Assembly (NCBI RefSeq): GCF_004134775.1
Contig: NZ_SDOZ01000005.1
Coordinates: 114,676 to 178,675 of the forward strand
Origin: Candidatus Borkfalkia ceftriaxoniphila
GTDB taxonomy: Bacteria > Bacillota > Clostridia > Christensenellales > Borkfalkiaceae
Reading direction: 5' to 3'
DNA: 64,000 nt
This document shows, piece by piece, positions 26,520-34,118 of the stretch. The notes below the pieces were generated by a model that ran no database searches, had not been told where the DNA came from, and saw only the letters and a program-made list of their open reading frames with translations. Position 1 is the stretch's first letter, and the number at the start of each line of letters is the position of its first letter. The translations under genes were made by a program, and so were the position numbers.

Positions 26520-27296
26520 TCAAGCGTTCACGATTCCTTCCAAAATCAGTTTATCCGCTACGAGTGCGATAAATTCGCTGTTGGTGGGTTTTTCCGTTCC
26601 GATATAGACGCGGACGCCGAATATCGCGTTGATCGCATCAATCCTGCCGCGGTTCCAGGCCACTTCAATCGCATGGCGGATAGCGCGTTCTACTTTACTG
26701 GGCGTTGTGTCGAAATGGTTTGCGATTTTCGGGTACAATTCTTTGGTCACGTTATTGATGATATTGGGCTCTGCGACCGCATACTTGATGCCTTCTCGCA
26801 GATAATTATATCCCTTGATATGCGGAGGAATGCCGATAGAGATAAAAATATTGCTGATCTTCTCGTCCAACGACGCGGTGCTTTTCTTTTCCCGGATAGA
26901 AATATTTTTACCCGCCGCAGAATAATCATTTTTTAAAAGTTCCATGATCCGCGCCGCAGCGACTTCGGGCGCAAAGGGTTTGATCAGATAGTATTTCGCA
27001 CCCTTGCTCATCGCAGTCGATACGATCTCTTCGTTCGCAAAATTCCCCATGACGATCACGCTGTACTTTTTGCCGCTTTCGCGCAGTTTGTCCAACACGG
27101 TAAAGCCGTCGATCCCTTTCAAGATCAGGCTTAAAAGAATAACATCGGGATTGGTGTTTTGAATCATGTCCACTCCCGCGATCCCATCATCACTAACCCC
27201 ACAAACGTTCAAATCGGTGTTTTCTGCAAAGAACTGTTTGAGTTCTTGTGCAAATTGCTCGTTGCTTTCCAAAATGGCAACATTGGCGTGCAACAT
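26520..27296 (-). CDS. spo0A: Spo0A-family regulator lacking the phospho-acceptor aspartate
   Basis: 258 aa, colinear with Bacillus Spo0A (master regulator of sporulation entry). The C-terminal DNA-binding domain (about 145-258) is excellent: IPPHIKGYNYLREGI, SKVERAIRHAIEVAW as recognition helix, and KPTNSEFIALVADKL. The receiver domain keeps its length and Lys106 (LIKPF), but position 56, where the phosphorylated Asp lies (DPDVLVLDII in Bacillus), is Ser in NPDVILLSLIL; the acidic pocket Asp10/Asp11 is Glu/Ser, and the switch Thr region is GN. The codon at 56 is AGC, so this is not a near-miss reading. It therefore cannot be activated by the ordinary phosphorelay at that site. Two TGNCGAA boxes 20 bp apart lie upstream. 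A single-gene unit with terminator. Confidence 0.92.
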   Translation of the reverse strand: MLHANVAILESNEQFAQELKQFFAENTDLNVCGVSDDGIAGVDMIQNTNPDVILLSLILKGIDGFTVLDKLRESGKKYSVIVMGNFANEEIVSTAMSKGAKYYLIKPFAPEVAAARIMELLKNDYSAAGKNISIREKKSTASLDEKISNIFISIGIPPHIKGYNYLREGIKYAVAEPNIINNVTKELYPKIANHFDTTPSKVERAIRHAIEVAWNRGRIDAINAIFGVRVYIGTEKPTNSEFIALVADKLILEGIVNA

Positions 27297-27350
27297 ATTC
27301 TACTCCTCCACTTTTAATATATTATTCTCGGTCACGAACGAACCTTACAT

Positions 27351-27379
27351 ATTATAACTCAAAGTTTTGTAAAAGTGAA
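27351..27379 (-). promoter_or_regulatory. spo0A promoter
   Basis: TATAAT (27356-27351) on the minus strand, with TTCACT at the 17-bp position (27379-27374). GGAGGAG follows upstream of the ATG. Confidence 0.6.
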
Positions 27380-27420
27380 GTGTTTTTTGTAAAATAATAA
27401 AAAATAATTTATACAACTTA

Positions 27421-27486
27421 TGACGAAATTGTAAAGTATATGTCGAAAAATGGCATATACTCAAAAAAATAACAATTTCCGTCGAA
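27421..27486. promoter_or_regulatory. Spo0A-box-like motifs upstream of spo0A
   Basis: TGACGAA (27421-27427) and TGTCGAA (27441-27447), both matching the 0A-box TGNCGAA and exactly 20 bp apart, plus a weaker CGTCGAA (27480-27486). They lie between lgt and spo0A, 40-130 bp upstream of the spo0A promoter. Confidence 0.55.
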
Positions 27487-27498
27487 AAACAGGACAAC

Positions 27499-28293
27499 TT
27501 ACGTTTTCTTTATTTTCTTTCGGATTACGGGTACAAGCAGATACGCGATCCCTGCCAAAATGAGGATGAGCGCGGTCAACTGCGAAGGCGTAAGCAGTTT
27601 AAAGAGCGTTTCGCCGCGGTCGTCCGCGCGGAAAAATTCGATGATGAAACGCCATACGCCGTAGCCGATCGTATAGACGGGGAAATTATACTTTTTCCCT
27701 TTCCAAGCCAAATAGAACATGAGCGCGCCGAGCGCAAACAAAAACAGCGCTTCAAATAATTGCAAAGGCACGACTTTCTTCCAGACTTCGTGGCCGCCCG
27801 CATCCGTATACATATACTGATTGATCCCGTACCAGGCATCCGTTTCGTGCCCGTGGCAGCACCCCGCAGTGAGGCAGCCGATGCGGCCGAATCCGTGCGC
27901 GACGGCAACACAGCAAACGCCGATCTGCAAAAACATAGAAAAATATTTTTTATTGTCGTCGTTTTTGAGGATAAGTTTGCCGCCCAAAAAATAAATGAGC
28001 AGCATGATGCCCGCCCCGCCGATCAGTCCGCCGTAGAAAGTCGCGCCGGTACTCCCGTTTATCACGAACTTTCCCGTTTCGAAAGCGTTATAAACTCCTT
28101 GAAACAGCACGGCAAAACAGTACCCTACGACGACGGAGATCACCGCGCCGATCAAAACGAGATTCTGCAATCCCGCAGGGAACTTATTTTTGTCGGCAAG
28201 AATGCGGAAAACCACAAGCGCCGCGATCACGCCGAGCGTGATAAAGAGCACGTACAGGTTGAACCCGTCGAATAAAAAATCGTAAGGGTACAT
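27499..28293 (-). CDS. lgt: Prolipoprotein diacylglyceryl transferase
   Basis: Lgt transfers diacylglycerol to the lipobox cysteine of preprolipoproteins, such as the two at 4.9-7.7 kb. The 264 aa include about seven membrane helices and the signature GFGRIGCLTAGCCHG with the essential Gly-Arg and neighbouring His, plus HGFGR and a YGINQYMYTD loop. GGAGGATTATG sets the start. It follows the ABC-F gene by 9 bp and is probably co-transcribed. Confidence 0.94.
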   Translation of the reverse strand: MYPYDFLFDGFNLYVLFITLGVIAALVVFRILADKNKFPAGLQNLVLIGAVISVVVGYCFAVLFQGVYNAFETGKFVINGSTGATFYGGLIGGAGIMLLIYFLGGKLILKNDDNKKYFSMFLQIGVCCVAVAHGFGRIGCLTAGCCHGHETDAWYGINQYMYTDAGGHEVWKKVVPLQLFEALFLFALGALMFYLAWKGKKYNFPVYTIGYGVWRFIIEFFRADDRGETLFKLLTPSQLTALILILAGIAYLLVPVIRKKIKKT

Positions 28294-28302
28294 AATCCTC
28301 CT

Positions 28303-29880
28303 CTATCCGTTGAGCGAATCCAAATATTCGTCATACGTGATATTCTTATCATAAGTTTTGGTACCGTTGATTTCAATGATACGGTTTGCGACCGTATTCA
28401 TCAATTCCTGGTCATGCGAAGTAAAGAGCATGCAGCCTTTAAAGTTATTCATTCCGTTATTGAGCGAGGTAATGGATTCGAGGTCGAGATGGTTGGTCGG
28501 CTCGTCCAGAATCAAAAAATTGCTGCCTTCGAGCATCATTTTGGCCAGCATACAGCGCACCTTTTCACCGCCCGAAAGCACTTTTGCTTTTTTGAGCGCC
28601 TCTTCGCCCGAAAATAACATTCTGCCCAGCCAGCCGCGCAGATATTCTTCGTAATTGTCGTTGGAATACTGGCTGAGCCATTCCACCAACGTCAGATCGC
28701 AACCGTCGAAAAACTCGTTGTTATTCTGCGGCAGCACGGATAGGCTGATCGTCTTTCCCCAGCGTATCGTGCCCTCGTCGGGCTGCACTTTGCCGGTGAG
28801 AACGTCGAACAACATGGTGACCGTCGTAGACTTATCGCTGATAAAACCGATCTTGTCGTTTTTCTGCACGATGAAACTCACGTCTTCAAAATAGCCTTGT
28901 TTGGTCAGACCTTCGACCATCAGAATATCGTTGCCGATCTCGCGTTCGAATTTGAAATCAATAAAAGGATATTTGCGGAGAGAAGGTTTAATATCGTTGA
29001 GCGTAAGTTTTTCCAGTTCTTTTTTACGCGAAGTCGCCTGCTTGGATTTGGAGGCGTTCGCCGCGAAACGGGCGATAAAATCCTGCAACTCTTTGGCGCG
29101 CTGTTCCATCTTTTTATTCTGGTCGCGCATCTGGCGGGAGATCAGCTGGCTAGTCTGATACCAGAAATCGTAGTTGCCGAGGAACAGGTTGATCTTGCCG
29201 TAGTCGACGTCGCAGATGTGCGTACAGACTTTATTGAGAAAATGGCGGTTGTGCGAAACGATGATGATGGTGTTTTCGAACTCCATCAAATAATTTTCCA
29301 GCCAGCGCACCGTCTTGATATCCAAATTGTTTGTCGGCTCGTCCAACAAAAGAAGGTCGGGATTTCCGAACAGCGCTTGCGCCAAAAGTACTTTTACTTT
29401 CTTTTTCGCGTCCAGTTCTCCCATCAAAACATAGTGATCTTCGTTCGGAATATCCAACTCGTTGAGAAGCATTTCCGCCTCGCTCTCGGCCTCCCAGCCG
29501 TTCAGTTCGGCAAATTCGCTTTCCAGTTCGGAAGCGCGCAAGCCGTCTTCTTCCGAAAAATCCGCTTTCGAATAGAGCGCGTCCTTTTCGTCCATGATCT
29601 CGACCAGCCGCTTGTGTCCGAGCATGACGGTACGGACCACGGTCTGCGTGTCGAACGCGTTCTGGTTCTGCATCAGAACGGACATCCTTTCGTTTTTATC
29701 CAGACTGACCTCGCCCTTATTGGGTTCAATCTCGCCCGAAAGCACCTTCAAAAACGTGGATTTTCCCGCGCCGTTGGCGCCGATGATGCCGTAACAATTC
29801 CCTTTGGTGAACTTTATATTGACGTCTTCGAATAATTTTTTACTGCCGTATTGCAAACTTACGTTGGTTACCTGTAACAT
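28303..29880 (-). CDS. ABC-F ATPase (YkpA/YbiT type)
   Basis: 525 aa, soluble tandem ABC ATPase of the ABC-F family, which acts on ribosomes rather than in transport. NBD1 has Walker A GANGAGKST (about 34-42) and LLLDEPTNNLD; the linker (about 245-320) is rich in Lys and Gln (the P-site interaction motif region). NBD2 has LSGGEKVR and LILDEPTNHLD, but its Walker A position reads GFISDKSTTVTMLF rather than GxxGxGKST. A similar departure exists in YkpA/YbiT relatives as I recall them. Complete length argues against decay. Upstream TTGTGA-17-TATAAT; downstream lgt. Confidence 0.9.
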   Translation of the reverse strand: MLQVTNVSLQYGSKKLFEDVNIKFTKGNCYGIIGANGAGKSTFLKVLSGEIEPNKGEVSLDKNERMSVLMQNQNAFDTQTVVRTVMLGHKRLVEIMDEKDALYSKADFSEEDGLRASELESEFAELNGWEAESEAEMLLNELDIPNEDHYVLMGELDAKKKVKVLLAQALFGNPDLLLLDEPTNNLDIKTVRWLENYLMEFENTIIIVSHNRHFLNKVCTHICDVDYGKINLFLGNYDFWYQTSQLISRQMRDQNKKMEQRAKELQDFIARFAANASKSKQATSRKKELEKLTLNDIKPSLRKYPFIDFKFEREIGNDILMVEGLTKQGYFEDVSFIVQKNDKIGFISDKSTTVTMLFDVLTGKVQPDEGTIRWGKTISLSVLPQNNNEFFDGCDLTLVEWLSQYSNDNYEEYLRGWLGRMLFSGEEALKKAKVLSGGEKVRCMLAKMMLEGSNFLILDEPTNHLDLESITSLNNGMNNFKGCMLFTSHDQELMNTVANRIIEINGTKTYDKNITYDEYLDSLNG

Positions 29881-29909
29881 ATCTGCCCTCGAAATTTTTA
29901 TCAGATCCC

Positions 29910-29938
29910 ATTATAACATAAAAATTTACATATCACAA
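29910..29938 (-). promoter_or_regulatory. Promoter of the ABC-F / lgt pair
   Basis: TTGTGA, 17-bp spacer, TATAAT on the minus strand, 30 bp before the start codon. Confidence 0.75.
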
Positions 29939-29955
29939 ACATTTTCAACGGAAAA

Positions 29956-29976
29956 CGCACGGCTAAATGCCGTGCG
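29956..29976 (-). terminator. Terminator of the SPFH-RHH operon
   Basis: CGCACGGC pairs with GCCGTGCG around TAAAT, followed on the minus strand by TTTTCC. It lies just after the stop of the RHH gene. Confidence 0.8.
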
Positions 29977-29982
29977 CTCTCT

Positions 29983-30156
29983 TTATTCGTCGGATATGTT
30001 TTTCTTTCTTCGGGTTTTCACGCACTCGTGCAACAAATACTCGATCTGCCCGTTGATCGAACGATATTCGTCGTCGGCCCAGCGCGACAACTCATCGTAT
30101 AACTGCGCGGAGATCCGCAGCGGTATTTGTTTTTTTGCGTTTTTGTTCTCCTCCAT
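29983..30156 (-). CDS. Small ribbon-helix-helix (Arc/CopG-type) DNA-binding protein
   Basis: 57 aa. The protein has a basic N-terminus, then [19 protein letters not shown] and [15 protein letters not shown], which match the beta-strand, helix A and helix B of Arc-type ribbon-helix-helix repressors; the strand residues I, L, I alternate as expected for operator contact. It starts 17 bp after the SPFH gene and shares its terminator. Arc-like genes next to SPFH/band-7 genes recur in Firmicutes, so the pair is probably functional. A palindrome upstream of the SPFH gene is a candidate operator. Confidence 0.85.
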   Translation of the reverse strand: MEENKNAKKQIPLRISAQLYDELSRWADDEYRSINGQIEYLLHECVKTRRKKNISDE

Positions 30157-30173
30157 CTCTATTAGGCCCCGAT

Positions 30174-31097
30174 TTAGTAAATAGAACCGCTGTTCACGAT
30201 GGGCTGGGCGTCCTTATTTCCGCAGAGCACGACCAAAAGATTGGAAACCATGGCGGCCTTTCTTTCTTCGTCCAATTCCACGACGCCGTTTTCGCTGAGT
30301 TTGCGGAGCGCCATTTCTACCATTCCCACCGCGCCGTCCACGATCTTCTGGCGCGCGGCTATGATCGCCGACGCCTGCTGGCGCTGCAACATGGCAGCCG
30401 CGATCTCGGGCGCATACGCAAGGTGCGCGATGCGCGCTTCCATGATCTCGATGCCCGCCATTTCCACGCGTCCCTGCAATTCTTTTTTCAGAATCTCCGC
30501 GATCTCCTGCGAAGAGCCGCGAAGCGACTTTTCATCCCCGTCCGACGCCACGTCGTAAGGATATTGGCGCGCGACCTGACGGATCGCCGCGTCGCACTGC
30601 GTGGAAATATAAGATACGTAATTATCCACGCAGAATACCGCACGGGCGGTGTTCGTGATTTTCCAGATAACGACCACGCCGATCTCGATGGGGTTTCCCT
30701 CTTCGTCGTTGACTTTTTGTTTGTCGTTATTCAACGTCATCGCTTTCAGCGATAATTTTTTGCCGCCCACGGTGATCTGTCCCGCCGCGGGGTTGACCGC
30801 GGAACAAAAGGGATTGATCCAGAAAAAACCTTCGTGTTTCAAGGTCCCGTAGTATTTGCCGAACAAGGTCAGAACGAGAGCCTCGTTGGGCCCCACGACT
30901 TTCATGCCGTTGATAAAAACGAGCGCCAGTACGACAAGAATCGCGCCGCCGATTGCAAGGACGACGCTGACCGCGCCCTCTCTCTGCACGCCGAACGCGA
31001 ACAACGCGATGCCGCCTGCGACCATGATCAGGCTGATGAAAAGCATCAGCCAACCGCTCTTTGCCTGCAAAACTTTTTCATCGATCTGTTTTTCCAT
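30174..31097 (-). CDS. SPFH/band 7 domain membrane protein
   Basis: 307 aa. Two N-terminal membrane helices (about 15-35 and 42-62) precede an SPFH/band-7 (stomatin-prohibitin-flotillin) domain beginning at [16 protein letters not shown] and continuing through [23 protein letters not shown], then a helical tail rich in Ala and Gln. Such proteins form oligomeric membrane scaffolds. GGAGGG before the ATG; first gene of an operon with the RHH protein. No NfeD partner is present. Confidence 0.9.
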   Translation of the reverse strand: MEKQIDEKVLQAKSGWLMLFISLIMVAGGIALFAFGVQREGAVSVVLAIGGAILVVLALVFINGMKVVGPNEALVLTLFGKYYGTLKHEGFFWINPFCSAVNPAAGQITVGGKKLSLKAMTLNNDKQKVNDEEGNPIEIGVVVIWKITNTARAVFCVDNYVSYISTQCDAAIRQVARQYPYDVASDGDEKSLRGSSQEIAEILKKELQGRVEMAGIEIMEARIAHLAYAPEIAAAMLQRQQASAIIAARQKIVDGAVGMVEMALRKLSENGVVELDEERKAAMVSNLLVVLCGNKDAQPIVNSGSIY

Positions 31098-31114
31098 AAT
31101 ACCCTCCTGTTTTC

Positions 31115-31131
31115 GATATCATTTTGATATC
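31115..31131. promoter_or_regulatory. Palindromic operator candidate for the SPFH-RHH operon
   Basis: GATATCATTTTGATATC, a perfect dyad of two 7-bp arms with a 3-bp centre, placed between the -10 box and the SPFH start codon. The position would allow autorepression by the RHH protein of the same operon. Confidence 0.6.
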
Positions 31132-31134
31132 ATC

Positions 31135-31163
31135 ATTATATCTTATCACGATTATTTTGTCAA
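31135..31163 (-). promoter_or_regulatory. SPFH-RHH promoter
   Basis: TTGACA, 17-bp spacer, TATAAT on the minus strand: a full sigma-A consensus, implying strong basal expression that a repressor could control. Confidence 0.85.
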
Positions 31164-31165
31164 AT

Positions 31166-31192
31166 AAAAAAGCGGGGCAGTTCCCGCTTTTT
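31166..31192 (-). terminator. Terminator after the DUF523 gene
   Basis: AAAAAGCGGG pairs with CCCGCTTTTT; the -35 of the SPFH promoter lies directly beyond it. Confidence 0.8.
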
Positions 31193-31616
31193 ATATATTT
31201 TCTATTTCGTCTTCCGTGTAGACGGGTATACCGTTGTCAAGCAAAAGTTGCGCGGTCACTCCGTTGCCGCTCACCTTCGCGCCCGTAAACGAACCGTCGT
31301 AGATCACGCCTTTCCCGCAGGAAGGACTTTTCGCTTTCAAAACGGCGAACGCCGCGCCTTCCCGCAGCGCAGTAGCAAGAGCCGCTTGCGCGCCCGCCTC
31401 GTATTCGCGCGTCACGTCCCTGCCGTCCCTGGCGATCACCTTTTCTCCGAGGCGTTCCGCGGGCTGACGGGGCGTCGGCAATCCTCCGTCCTGTTCGGGA
31501 CACACGCCGACGAGAGTATATCGGGCTTTCAACGCCAAAACGCGCTCGTTTTTACAGTTATCGCCGCAATAGCGGCAGTTCTCGCCCAGCAGGCATTTAC
31601 TGACCAAAATCTTCAT
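31191..31616 (-). CDS. DUF523 family protein
   Basis: 141 aa, complete DUF523 (YbbK-like) protein with unknown function. Conserved features are the N-terminal VSKCLLGENCRY, CPEQDGGLPTPRQPAE and SPSCGKGVIYDGSF, which hold cysteines suited to metal or cofactor binding (Cys8, Cys14, Cys39 and the SPSCG cysteine). GGAGAG sits before the ATG. It diverges from the uraA promoter region. Confidence 0.88.
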   Translation of the reverse strand: MKILVSKCLLGENCRYCGDNCKNERVLALKARYTLVGVCPEQDGGLPTPRQPAERLGEKVIARDGRDVTREYEAGAQAALATALREGAAFAVLKAKSPSCGKGVIYDGSFTGAKVSGNGVTAQLLLDNGIPVYTEDEIENI

Positions 31617-31679
31617 TTCGACTCTCCGAATTTATGATTTTATTTATTGTAAACGATTTCAAAAAAAAAAGCAACGAAA

Positions 31680-31721
31680 TGTCGAAAAAGTTTTGACAAT
31701 GTCGAAAAAATATGCTATCCT
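31680..31721 (+). promoter_or_regulatory. uraA promoter with two Spo0A-box-like motifs
   Basis: TTGACA (31693-31698), 17-bp spacer, TATCCT (31716-31721). TGTCGAA occurs at 31680-31686, just upstream of the -35, and again at 31700-31706 in the spacer, exactly 20 bp apart. The same spacing occurs upstream of spo0A. The position over the core promoter would suit repression. Confidence 0.65.
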
Positions 31722-31750
31722 AAAATAAATAGAAAATCTTTAATTACGAT

Positions 31751-31829
31751 ACAGAGATATCGGCAAGATTTGAATTAAAACGACCGTATTATTATGCCTT
31801 GCCGTACTCTGTCTTCGGCAAGGTTTTTT
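31751..31829 (+). promoter_or_regulatory. Attenuator leader of uraA, possible riboswitch or protein-binding leader
   Basis: Two mutually exclusive structures are visible. The terminator is CCTTGCCG (31797-31804) with CGGCAAGG (31816-31823) then TTTTTTATTT. The alternative pairs CGGCAAG (31761-31767) with CTTGCCG (31798-31804) and is extended by ACAGAG (31751-31756) with CTCTGT (31807-31812), which would block the terminator. The intervening 30 nt (31768-31797) could hold a ligand or protein site. I do not recognise a purine riboswitch core or the PyrR-binding consensus, although PyrR-type control would be expected for a uracil permease. Confidence 0.75.
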
Positions 31830-31860
31830 ATTTGCAATTTTATACGCCAAGGAGAAGGAT

Positions 31861-33321
31861 ATGAAACTTATTTACGGCATTGAAGCCAAACCGCCCATAG
31901 GCAAATCTCTTCTGTTCGCTTTTCAGCAAATGATCGCCATCATGGCGGCTACCCTGCTCGTCCCCATGCTGATGTCGGGAATGAAGACGCACGACGGCGC
32001 TTCGCTCGTCTTTGACCCCGCTGCCGCGCTGTTCGGCGCAGGTATCGGAACGATCGTATATCTTCTCTTTACAAAAAGAAAAAGCCCTGTGTTTTTGGGA
32101 AGTTCATTCACCTTCCTCGGCGCGTACGAAGCGGTCATCGGACAGAATTACGGCTATTGGGGCGTCATCATCGGAATTTGTTTCGCGGGATTGGTTTATG
32201 TAGCCATCGCGCTCATCGTTAAAGCGGTCGGTTCCGGCTGGGTCAATAAACTCCTGCCCGCAGTCATCATCGGACCTATCGTCGCGCTCATCGGTCTCAG
32301 CCTGTCGGGTACGGCGACGAGTTGGGTATCCACGAACGGCGGGACGACTTACAATCTGCTTTCTATTCTCTGCGGCCTCGTCACTTTCCTTGTGATCGTT
32401 CTTGCCTCGGTAAAAGGCGGTAAGACGATGAAACTGATCCCTTTTATCATAGGAATCGGCGCCGGATATCTTCTCGCTCTGATATTTACGGTCATCGGCA
32501 AGATCGCGAACGTAGAATATATGCAACTTCTGAATTTCCAGCCCTTTATCGACACGTTCGGCGATTTCAGGTTCACGAGTATTTTCGATTATCCTAAATT
32601 CACTTTCTTAAAAGCGATCCAGTCGGGCGGCGAATATCCCATCGACGGCGTTGCGGTCGCGAATATCGCGCTTATCTTTATTCCCATCGGTATCGTGGAA
32701 TTGGCGCAGCATATCGCCGATCATAAAAATCTTTCCTCTATCGTGGACAGGGATCTGATCACCAATCCCGGTTTGGACAAGACTCTCCTCGGCGACGGCA
32801 TCGGCTCCATCGTGGGCGGATTCTTCGGCGGCGCGGCGAACACCACCTACGGCGAATCCATCGGCTGTGTGGCGATCACCAAAAACGCCTCGATCGTGAC
32901 CATTCTCTATGCGGCGATCGGCTGCGTGCTGCTCTCTTTCTTTACCCCGTTCGTGACCGTTATCAATTCCATCCCCAAATGCGTCATGGGCGGCGCCTGC
33001 ATCGCCTTGTACGGGTTTATTGCGGTCAGCGGCTTGCAAATGCTCAAACAGGTGGATCTCAACGACAGTAAAAATCTCTTCGTCGTCAGCGCGATCCTCG
33101 TTATCGGAATAGGCGGCTTGACCCTCGATTTCGGTTTCAACAAACTGACCGGCGGCCCCCTCTTTCAGATCACGGCGCTCGCAACCGCGCTCATCGTCGG
33201 GCTTCTCACCAATCTGCTCGTTCACATCGGTAACCATAATGATCAGAATCCTTCGGGAGATCTGTTGTCAGAAAGCATAGGCGACGAGGAAATGCTCAGC
33301 GAATTTGAAGAACAAGAATAA
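31861..33321 (+). CDS. uraA: Uracil permease (NCS2 family)
   Basis: 486 aa, 14-helix nucleobase:cation symporter of the UraA/PyrP group. The substrate-site segments IVELAQHIADHKNLSSI and GGAANTTYGESIG carry the conserved Glu residues that bind uracil and couple protons. It ends with an acidic, cytoplasmic tail. AAGGAGAAGG precedes the ATG. It is preceded by an attenuator and by 0A-like boxes, and is followed by its own terminator and then upp, so uptake and salvage of uracil are neighbours but separate transcripts. Confidence 0.93.
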   Translation: MKLIYGIEAKPPIGKSLLFAFQQMIAIMAATLLVPMLMSGMKTHDGASLVFDPAAALFGAGIGTIVYLLFTKRKSPVFLGSSFTFLGAYEAVIGQNYGYWGVIIGICFAGLVYVAIALIVKAVGSGWVNKLLPAVIIGPIVALIGLSLSGTATSWVSTNGGTTYNLLSILCGLVTFLVIVLASVKGGKTMKLIPFIIGIGAGYLLALIFTVIGKIANVEYMQLLNFQPFIDTFGDFRFTSIFDYPKFTFLKAIQSGGEYPIDGVAVANIALIFIPIGIVELAQHIADHKNLSSIVDRDLITNPGLDKTLLGDGIGSIVGGFFGGAANTTYGESIGCVAITKNASIVTILYAAIGCVLLSFFTPFVTVINSIPKCVMGGACIALYGFIAVSGLQMLKQVDLNDSKNLFVVSAILVIGIGGLTLDFGFNKLTGGPLFQITALATALIVGLLTNLLVHIGNHNDQNPSGDLLSESIGDEEMLSEFEEQE

Positions 33322-33326
33322 GAGAA

Positions 33327-33360
33327 CAGGCCGAGAAAATTTCTCGGCCTGAAATTTTTT
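33327..33360 (+). terminator. uraA terminator
   Basis: A perfect 12-bp stem CAGGCCGAGAAA with its complement (33340-33351), then AAATTTTTT. Confidence 0.9.
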
Positions 33361-33381
33361 GCGCTAATTTCGGTCAACGGC

Positions 33382-33410
33382 TTGTCAAGAAAAGAAAAAT
33401 GGTGTAAACT
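33382..33410 (+). promoter_or_regulatory. upp promoter
   Basis: TTGTCA, 17-bp spacer, TAAACT, 29 bp before the upp start codon; AAAGGA is the ribosome-binding site. Confidence 0.7.
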
Positions 33411-33439
33411 GTTTAAAAATACTGAAAGGATAAATCTCT

Positions 33440-34081
33440 ATGGAAAACTTTTTGAAGAACGTAACGATTTTCGACCACCCGCTCATCGCGCATAAAATCA
33501 CTCATCTTTGCGACGTAACGACCGGGACCAAGGAATTCAGAGAAATCGTGAGCGAAATCGCGATGCTGATGGGATATGAGGCGTTCCGCGACCTTCCCAC
33601 GGAAGAAATCGAAATCCAGGCCCCCCTTTCGAAATTCAAATCCAAGATCGTGACCGAAAAAATAACCATCGTTCCCATTCTCCGTGCGGGACTCGGTATG
33701 GTGGACGGTTTAACGGAACTCTTCCCAAAGGCGCGCGTCGGACATATCGGACTGTACAGGGACGAAGAGACGCTCCGCCCCGTGGAATACTACTGCAAAC
33801 TCCCCAAGGATGCGCAGGACGGGCAAGTTATCGTCGTGGATCCCGCGCTCGCCACGGGCGGCAGCGCAGCGGCGGCGATCGACTTTATCAAACAGCGCGG
33901 ATATACGCGCATAAAATTGCTTTCGCTGATCGCCTCTCCTCAGGGGGTGAAAAAAGTCGCAGAGGCTCATCCCGATGTAAAAATTTATATCGCGCATTAC
34001 GCGGATGCGCCGCTTAACGAAAAGGGTTATATCATGACCGCATTCGGCGACGCGGGCGACCGAATATTCGGAACGAAATAA
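33440..34081 (+). CDS. upp: Uracil phosphoribosyltransferase
   Basis: 213 aa, converts uracil and PRPP to UMP, the intracellular partner of the uracil permease upstream. The PRPP loop [17 protein letters not shown] is intact, as are [13 protein letters not shown] and the C-terminal [11 protein letters not shown]. Length and sequence are fully typical. It has its own promoter and a strong terminator shared with the convergent TVP38-type gene. Confidence 0.96.
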   Translation: MENFLKNVTIFDHPLIAHKITHLCDVTTGTKEFREIVSEIAMLMGYEAFRDLPTEEIEIQAPLSKFKSKIVTEKITIVPILRAGLGMVDGLTELFPKARVGHIGLYRDEETLRPVEYYCKLPKDAQDGQVIVVDPALATGGSAAAAIDFIKQRGYTRIKLLSLIASPQGVKKVAEAHPDVKIYIAHYADAPLNEKGYIMTAFGDAGDRIFGTK

Positions 34082-34082
34082 T

Positions 34083-34114
34083 AAAAAAGACGCTTTGAAA
34101 AAGCGTCTTTTTTT
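34083..34114. terminator. Bidirectional terminator between upp and the TVP38-type gene
   Basis: AAAAAAGACGCTTT pairs with AAAGCGTC followed by seven T; A and T runs on both sides. Confidence 0.88.
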
Positions 34115-34118
34115 ATTT

